Of a DNA stretch of 64,000 nt, positions 59,795 to 64,000 are shown in pieces. The notes under the pieces were generated by a model. The model did not search any database. It was not told where the DNA came from and saw nothing but the letters and a program-made list of their open reading frames with translations. How positions within the stretch are numbered: position 1 is the first letter of the stretch; the number at the start of each line of letters is the position of its first letter. Where the stretch lies: assembly GCA_902472315.1 (NCBI GenBank), contig CABRNM010000006.1:1-64000 (forward strand), in the 5' to 3' direction. Both the position numbers and the translations under genes were made by a program. The DNA comes from an uncultured Collinsella sp. (lineage in GTDB: Bacteria > Actinomycetota > Coriobacteriia > Coriobacteriales > Coriobacteriaceae).

Positions 59795-61792
59795 CTATTG
59801 CAGGTCCAGCTGGTCCAGGTATTCCTTGCCGTGCTCGGAGATATGGCGCTTGCGGCCTGCCTCGTCATTGCCCAGCAACAGGTTGAACATGGTCTCCATC
59901 TTGGTGACGTCCTCGGGTTCCACCTTGATCAGGCGGCGCGTCTCGGGGTTCATGGTAGTGAGCCACATCATGTCCGGGTCGTTCTCACCAAGACCCTTAG
60001 AGCGGTTGATGGAACACTTCTGGTCGCCGATCTCCTTGAGGATGCCGTTCTTCTCGAGCTCGGTGTAGGCAAAGTAGGTCTTCTCTTTGCAGTTGATCTC
60101 GTAGAGCGGCGACTCGGCGATATAGACGTAGCCCTCGTCGATAAGCGTGGGCACCAGTCGATAGAGCATGGTGAGCACGAGCGTGCGGATGTGGTAACCG
60201 TCGACGTCGGCGTCCGTACAGATGATGACCTTGTTCCAGTTGAGGTTGTCCAGGTCAAAGGCGCCGAGGTTCTTGATGCGCTTGTCCTTGATCTCCACGC
60301 CGCAGCCCAACACGCGCATGAGGTCCATGATGATGTCGGACTTAAAGATGCGCGGGTAGTCCTCCTTTAGGCAGTTGAGGATTTTGCCGCGGACGGGCAT
60401 AACGCCCTGGAACTCGGCATCGCGCGAGGTGCGAATGGCGCCTGCTGCCGAGTCGCCCTCTACGATGTAGATCTCGCGGCGGCTCTTGTCCTTGGAGCGG
60501 CAGTCGATGAATTTCTGCACGCGGTTGGCCATGTCGGTCTTCTGCTGCAGGTTGGTCTTGATGCTCTGACGCGTCTTTTCGGCGTTCTCGCGCGAGCGCT
60601 TGTTGATGAGCACCTGCTCCATGATCTTATTGGCGGCGTCCTTGTTCTCGATCAAGTAGGTCGAGAGGCGCTCCTTAAAGAAGGCCGTCATGGCCTGCTG
60701 GATAAAGCGGTTGTTGATGGCCTTCTTGGTCTGATTCTCGTAGGACGTCTGGGTGGAGAAGCAGTTGGTCACCAGTACCAGGCAGTCCTGGACGTCTTGC
60801 CATTTAATGCCGCTCTCGTTTTTGTTGTACTTGCCCTGTTGCTTAATGTAAGCATCGATGGCGCTGGTCAGAGCGCTACGGGCGGCCTTCTCGGGCGAAC
60901 CGCCGTTCTCGAGCCACGATGAGTTGTGGTAGTACTCCTGCATCATGAAGGTGCGCGAGAAGCACATGCACGCGGTGATCTTTACGTTGTAGTCGGGCAG
61001 GTCCTCGCGATCGCGACCGCGACGGTCAGCCTCGATAAAGAAGGGCTCGGTGAGATAGTCGGTACCGACCTTTTCGAGCACGTAGTCCTCGATGCCCTTG
61101 GGATAGCAGAAGTCCTCTTCGGAGAACTCGCCGTCGTCGCCCTCGATACGCAGGCGGAAGGTCACGTTGGCGTTGACCACGGCCTGGCGGCGCATGGTCT
61201 CGCGATACCACTCGTGGGGGATGCTGATGGAGGTAAAGACCTCAAGATCGGGGCGCCACTTGATGGTGGTGCCGGTACGGTCCTCATTGCTGGGCTCAAT
61301 CTCGAGTGCCTTCTTCTTGGCGCCGACAACCTTGCCCTTCTTAAAGTGCAGGGAGTATTTGTTGCCGTCGCGCCAAACCGTGACGTCCATGTACTCGGAG
61401 GCGTACTGAGTCGCACAGGAGCCCAGGCCGTTGGTGCCGAGCGAGAAATCGTAGTCGCCGCCCTGGTTGTTGTTATACTTGCCGCCGGCGTAGAGTTCGC
61501 AAAAGACGAGCTCCCAGTTAAAGCGCTTCTCGGAAGGGTTCCAGTCGAGCGGGCAGCCACGGCCATTGTCCTCTACCTGAATGGAGCCATCGCGAAAGGC
61601 GGTAAGGGTGATGAGCTTGCCGTAGCCCTGGCGCGCCTCGTCAACGGCGTTGGACAGGATCTCGAAGGCGGCATGTGCGCAGCCGTCGAGTCCGTCCGAG
61701 CCAAAGATGACGGCGGGGCGCAGGCGTACGCGCTCCTCGTCCTTGAGCTGGCGGATACTGTCGTTACCATAGTTTGCGGTGTTTTTTGCCAT
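59795..61792 (-). CDS. parE: DNA topoisomerase IV subunit B
   Basis: 665 residues. GHKL ATPase: ILSNAVDEARQGYG, DNGRGCPLDWN, GTNGLGSCATQYASEY. TOPRIM: IYIVEGDSAAGAIRTSRDAE and DADVDGYHIRTLVLTML. The C-terminus (GLGENDPDMMWLTTMNPETR) is typical of GyrB/ParE. It forms a tetramer with ParC, located 45 bases downstream in the same operon. Annotated as ParE rather than GyrB from that pairing. Confidence 0.9.
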   Translation of the reverse strand: MAKNTANYGNDSIRQLKDEERVRLRPAVIFGSDGLDGCAHAAFEILSNAVDEARQGYGKLITLTAFRDGSIQVEDNGRGCPLDWNPSEKRFNWELVFCELYAGGKYNNNQGGDYDFSLGTNGLGSCATQYASEYMDVTVWRDGNKYSLHFKKGKVVGAKKKALEIEPSNEDRTGTTIKWRPDLEVFTSISIPHEWYRETMRRQAVVNANVTFRLRIEGDDGEFSEEDFCYPKGIEDYVLEKVGTDYLTEPFFIEADRRGRDREDLPDYNVKITACMCFSRTFMMQEYYHNSSWLENGGSPEKAARSALTSAIDAYIKQQGKYNKNESGIKWQDVQDCLVLVTNCFSTQTSYENQTKKAINNRFIQQAMTAFFKERLSTYLIENKDAANKIMEQVLINKRSRENAEKTRQSIKTNLQQKTDMANRVQKFIDCRSKDKSRREIYIVEGDSAAGAIRTSRDAEFQGVMPVRGKILNCLKEDYPRIFKSDIIMDLMRVLGCGVEIKDKRIKNLGAFDLDNLNWNKVIICTDADVDGYHIRTLVLTMLYRLVPTLIDEGYVYIAESPLYEINCKEKTYFAYTELEKNGILKEIGDQKCSINRSKGLGENDPDMMWLTTMNPETRRLIKVEPEDVTKMETMFNLLLGNDEAGRKRHISEHGKEYLDQLDLQ

Positions 61793-61949
61793 ACTCGCTC
61801 TCTCGGTGCTCCTTTGCTGCGTTTAAGTCATATAGATAGTCAAGGTAGCATAGCCCAGCCCACAGACGATTCCAACCAACACGAAATCCATCGAACAATC
61901 GTTCGATTAGATAATGAATGCTTGGAGTGCGGGAGGGACCTGTCCTGTC

Positions 61950-63332
61950 CTATTCAAACATCTGCGGCAGGTCGATGAAGACGGTTCGATCGCTTTCGCC
62001 AGCTTCGAAGCCCGAACGGGAGAAGAATCCATAGCGATGGCACTTGAGCCCCGTTGCCTCGACTTGGGCGATTTCCTCGTCGACTATTTTTTGCGTGACG
62101 GGGGATTTGCGGAACTTTGCTTCGTAGAATGCGTAGCCCTCGGGGTCTTGCGTTACCACATCGAATTCGCCGCTCGTTTTGTTTGCGGGATCGTCGTACC
62201 AGTACTTGCCTATGGCGTCGAAAGCCGGTTCGATCTTGCCGGTCCTGTTCTGCCGCACGAGGTATTGACGGCAGATCTCCTCGAACATATGAGGAACGTA
62301 GTTTTCCTCGAAGTCTTGGAAGACGTGACGATCATAGAAGACTTCCGGGTCGAGCAGCTGACGCGCTGAGGCATTGCGGAAAACATAGCGATAGTAAAAG
62401 AGCGAAAGCGGATCCACTACAAAGTAGCCGGACTTGCGCTTGTTCGTAGGGTCGTTGATGGGTGCACGCTTTTGGACGATTTCGAGTGACATGAGCTTGT
62501 CGAGCACGTCTGCCATGGCCGGACCGCTCGAGACGTGCGACTGTGCCAGCACGTCCCCCCAACGGGAGTAACCTTGTGCGAGAGCTCCGAAAACTTCGTT
62601 GGCGTTGGTCATCTTCGAGATCTCGGCGTTGAGATAGGACGGCACCTCGCTTTCTAAGCGGGCGCCAGGTTCCGTGACGAGCTCGATGATGTTGTCGCGT
62701 ACGCTTTGGGATTGATCGATGAGGCGATTGTAAAAGGGGATGCCGCCAAAAACGCTATAGAGCCGCACCTTGTCCTCGGGCGAGAACGCGGGATAGAACT
62801 TCGCAGCGTCAAAGTAATCCATGGGCTTAAGCTCAAGCGCGAGATCAATTCGCCCGTAGAGGGGGCTTTCATGCTCGATGAGAGATTTCATAATCTCAAC
62901 GTAGGAGCCGCACAGGACAATGTTTAAACGTGAGTCTTCCCTGTGGGCGTCGATTGAGGTCTGAAGAATGCTGTCCAAGCCTTTAACCGCATCTCTCAAG
63001 TAGGGGTATTCGTCGAGAACGAGGGTAATGTTCTTGTCTTTGGCTTGGGCAAACAGAAATTCGATGAGCTCGCGGATGCCTGCGAAGGCGAGCGGGGGAA
63101 AGCTCAGCGCTTCAGCAACAAGGACGGACAGACTCTCGAGGTTGTCTGCCTCGGAGGTTTGGCGGCACTCGTAATAGACCGTTGCGACGTCCGACAAATC
63201 GGTTAGCGCCTGCTTGATGAGCTCACTTTTTCCGACGCGACGCCTGCCGTAAATGAGAACATTGCGCTGCTCGGGTGCTTTGAGCGTTTTCTTAATACGG
63301 GAGAGTTCACGCTCCCTGCCAATGAATTCCAC
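61950..63332 (-). CDS. AAA ATPase with C-terminal DUF234-type domain
   Basis: 460 residues from a GTG at 63332 (EFIGRERELSRIKKTLKAPE). P-loop VLIYGRRRVGKSELIKQALT, Walker B ITLVLDEYPYLRDAVK, an arginine finger region, then a winged helix and a PD-(D/E)XK-like C-terminus (GEFDVVTQDPEGYAFYEAKF). Such ATPases are widespread in gut bacteria and mobile regions; function is unclear. Its control region carries multiple ACTCGG/CCGAGT palindromes. Confidence 0.85.
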   Translation of the reverse strand: MEFIGRERELSRIKKTLKAPEQRNVLIYGRRRVGKSELIKQALTDLSDVATVYYECRQTSEADNLESLSVLVAEALSFPPLAFAGIRELIEFLFAQAKDKNITLVLDEYPYLRDAVKGLDSILQTSIDAHREDSRLNIVLCGSYVEIMKSLIEHESPLYGRIDLALELKPMDYFDAAKFYPAFSPEDKVRLYSVFGGIPFYNRLIDQSQSVRDNIIELVTEPGARLESEVPSYLNAEISKMTNANEVFGALAQGYSRWGDVLAQSHVSSGPAMADVLDKLMSLEIVQKRAPINDPTNKRKSGYFVVDPLSLFYYRYVFRNASARQLLDPEVFYDRHVFQDFEENYVPHMFEEICRQYLVRQNRTGKIEPAFDAIGKYWYDDPANKTSGEFDVVTQDPEGYAFYEAKFRKSPVTQKIVDEEIAQVEATGLKCHRYGFFSRSGFEAGESDRTVFIDLPQMFE

Positions 63333-63333
63333 T

Positions 63334-63436
63334 TACTCGGTTCCTTCCGACTCGGTTTTGTCCGAGTTAATTGTATCGCATGAATCAGATTATGCTCGAG
63401 ATTACTCGGACAAAACCGAGTCGGTTCTGTCCGAGT
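63334..63436. promoter_or_regulatory. Cluster of ACTCGG-N6-CCGAGT operators
   Basis: Palindromic units at 63350-63367 (ACTCGGTTTTGTCCGAGT) and 63404-63421 (its inverted copy), plus a third overlapping unit at 63419-63436 and a half-site TACTCGG at 63334. The first two are perfect inverted copies of each other. Confidence 0.75.
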
Positions 63437-63498
63437 AAGTTTGAATAGCGGATCGAAATTGCTTTGTCCGCATGGCGATGTCGGACATGGTTTTCATA

Positions 63499-63548
63499 AT
63501 GACAGATATAGTTGACATTGCCTGATGGATGCAATATATTTCTGTCAT
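63499..63548 (+). promoter_or_regulatory. Promoter and operator of the XRE gene
   Basis: Near-consensus TTGACA (63512-63517), 17-base spacer, TATATT (63535-63540). Flanked by inverted ATGACAGA (63499-63506) and TCTGTCAT (63541-63548), so a bound regulator would cover the promoter. Confidence 0.75.
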
Positions 63549-63588
63549 GTTACAACGGATATCTGTCCATTACTACGAAAGGAACTCC

Positions 63589-63819
63589 ATGCCGGGCAAA
63601 AAGAACCTACGCATGAAGGCGGCGCGCGCGGCGGTTGGCCTTTCGCAAGCTGACTTGGCCCAGGCCGTGGGCGTTACGCGCCAGACCATCGGCCTTATCG
63701 AGGCGGGCGGCTACAACCCCACGCTCAATTTGTGCGTGGCAATCTGTAAAGCGCTACGCGTTACGTTGAACGACTTGTTTTGGGAAGACGAGAGCGACGT
63801 CGACCCTGACGCTCTTTAG
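63589..63819 (+). CDS. XRE-family regulator, 76 aa
   Basis: KKNLRMKAARAAVGLSQADL, AQAVGVTRQTIGLIEAGGYN, then CKALRVTLNDLFWED is a standard Cro/C1-type domain of the YgzD-like group. The start at 63589 follows GAAAGGAACTCC. It probably represses itself via the ATGACAGA boxes and is co-transcribed with the membrane protein after it. Confidence 0.9.
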   Translation: MPGKKNLRMKAARAAVGLSQADLAQAVGVTRQTIGLIEAGGYNPTLNLCVAICKALRVTLNDLFWEDESDVDPDAL

Positions 63820-63828
63820 GAGTTCGCT

Positions 63829-64000
63829 ATGAAATTTGAAGATTTAAAACTCGTGCAAAAGAGGCGTGAATATGCCGGCCCAAAGGATGAGCGCCTGGAG
63901 GCTGAGAGCGCGAAGATCTACAAGATTGGTTTCGTGCTGCTTTCGTTTGGCATGTTGATGATCTTTTTCTACCAGTTTATAGCTCGACAGGTTGCGTGGG
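63829..64000 (+). CDS. Membrane protein (DUF6773-like), truncated by window edge
   Basis: MKFEDLKLVQKRREYAGPKD and a first membrane helix (IGFVLLSFGMLMIFFYQFIA) are visible. The start follows TAGGAG; the XRE stop is nine bases earlier. Small XRE/membrane-protein pairs like this are common in Gram-positive gut bacteria. Family call is tentative. Confidence 0.6.
   Translation, partial: MKFEDLKLVQKRREYAGPKDERLEAESAKIYKIGFVLLSFGMLMIFFYQFIARQVAW

Overview
The window looks like a chromosome segment of a high-GC anaerobic gut actinobacterium of the Coriobacteriia, most likely Collinsella or a close relative. This is inferred from the protein sequences, the GC-rich codon use, the iron-dependent dehydrogenases and Fe-S proteins, and the many strong AGGAGG-type ribosome binding sites. 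No rRNA, tRNA or CRISPR array was recognised.

Layout. (1) 1-14.9 kb is ordinary backbone: a truncated MurT-GatD fusion, two paralogous helical genes, an iron alcohol dehydrogenase and two glycerol-dehydrogenase-family genes, an Fe-S protein, ychF, a DUF1648 membrane protein, a small XRE regulator next to a long palindrome, asparaginase and guaA. A 0.2-kb element with 28-bp terminal inverted repeats lies at 11.7-11.9 kb. (2) 15.1-20.7 kb is a type III restriction-modification operon: a ribbon-helix-helix protein, a methyltransferase (mod) interrupted by a ten-G tract that puts it one base out of frame, and res. This looks like an undescribed phase-variable methyltransferase (phasevarion) locus. 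(3) 21.0-31.6 kb is an integrative mobilizable element: DUF2958, two exported proteins, an XRE regulator, VirD4-type coupling protein, relaxase, two accessory proteins, a VapE-like helicase, integrase and excisionase. A double-XRE regulator and a small unknown gene follow. (4) 33.7-43.8 kb is a mosaic of remnants and defence genes: a yjdF tail, a split DUF3800 gene, a phage lysis cassette, a frameshifted McrB with McrC and a DUF6508 protein, the stub of an adenine methylase, and an operon of three SAM methyltransferases with a foreign look. About 8.9 kb of this is bracketed by 163-bp direct repeats, both from the DUF3800 gene. (5) 44.1-48.7 kb is a two-component system with a LanFEG-type ABC exporter. 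(6) 48.9-50.8 kb holds a TetR stub, a candidate type III toxin-antitoxin (ToxIN) with a frameshifted toxin, yjdF with a candidate riboswitch, and an ATPase fragment. (7) 50.8-56.1 kb has a MerR regulator with its divergent redox/hydrolase operon, a Sir2-like fragment, an LPXTG surface protein and a second FMN reductase. (8) 56.2-64 kb has two AAA ATPases with striking repeat-rich control regions, the parE-parC topoisomerase pair, and an XRE regulator paired with a membrane protein.

How the parts fit. The window alternates core metabolism with accessory blocks devoted to DNA modification and restriction, mobility, toxin immunity and stress sensing. Several genes sit in translationally coupled operons with overlaps of 1-14 bases. 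Several others are broken by one- or two-base indels (mod, mcrB, toxN, the adenine methylase stub, DUF3800), so reads should be checked to tell on/off switching and decay from assembly error. All functional calls come from reading the sequence and recognising motifs; no database search was run.
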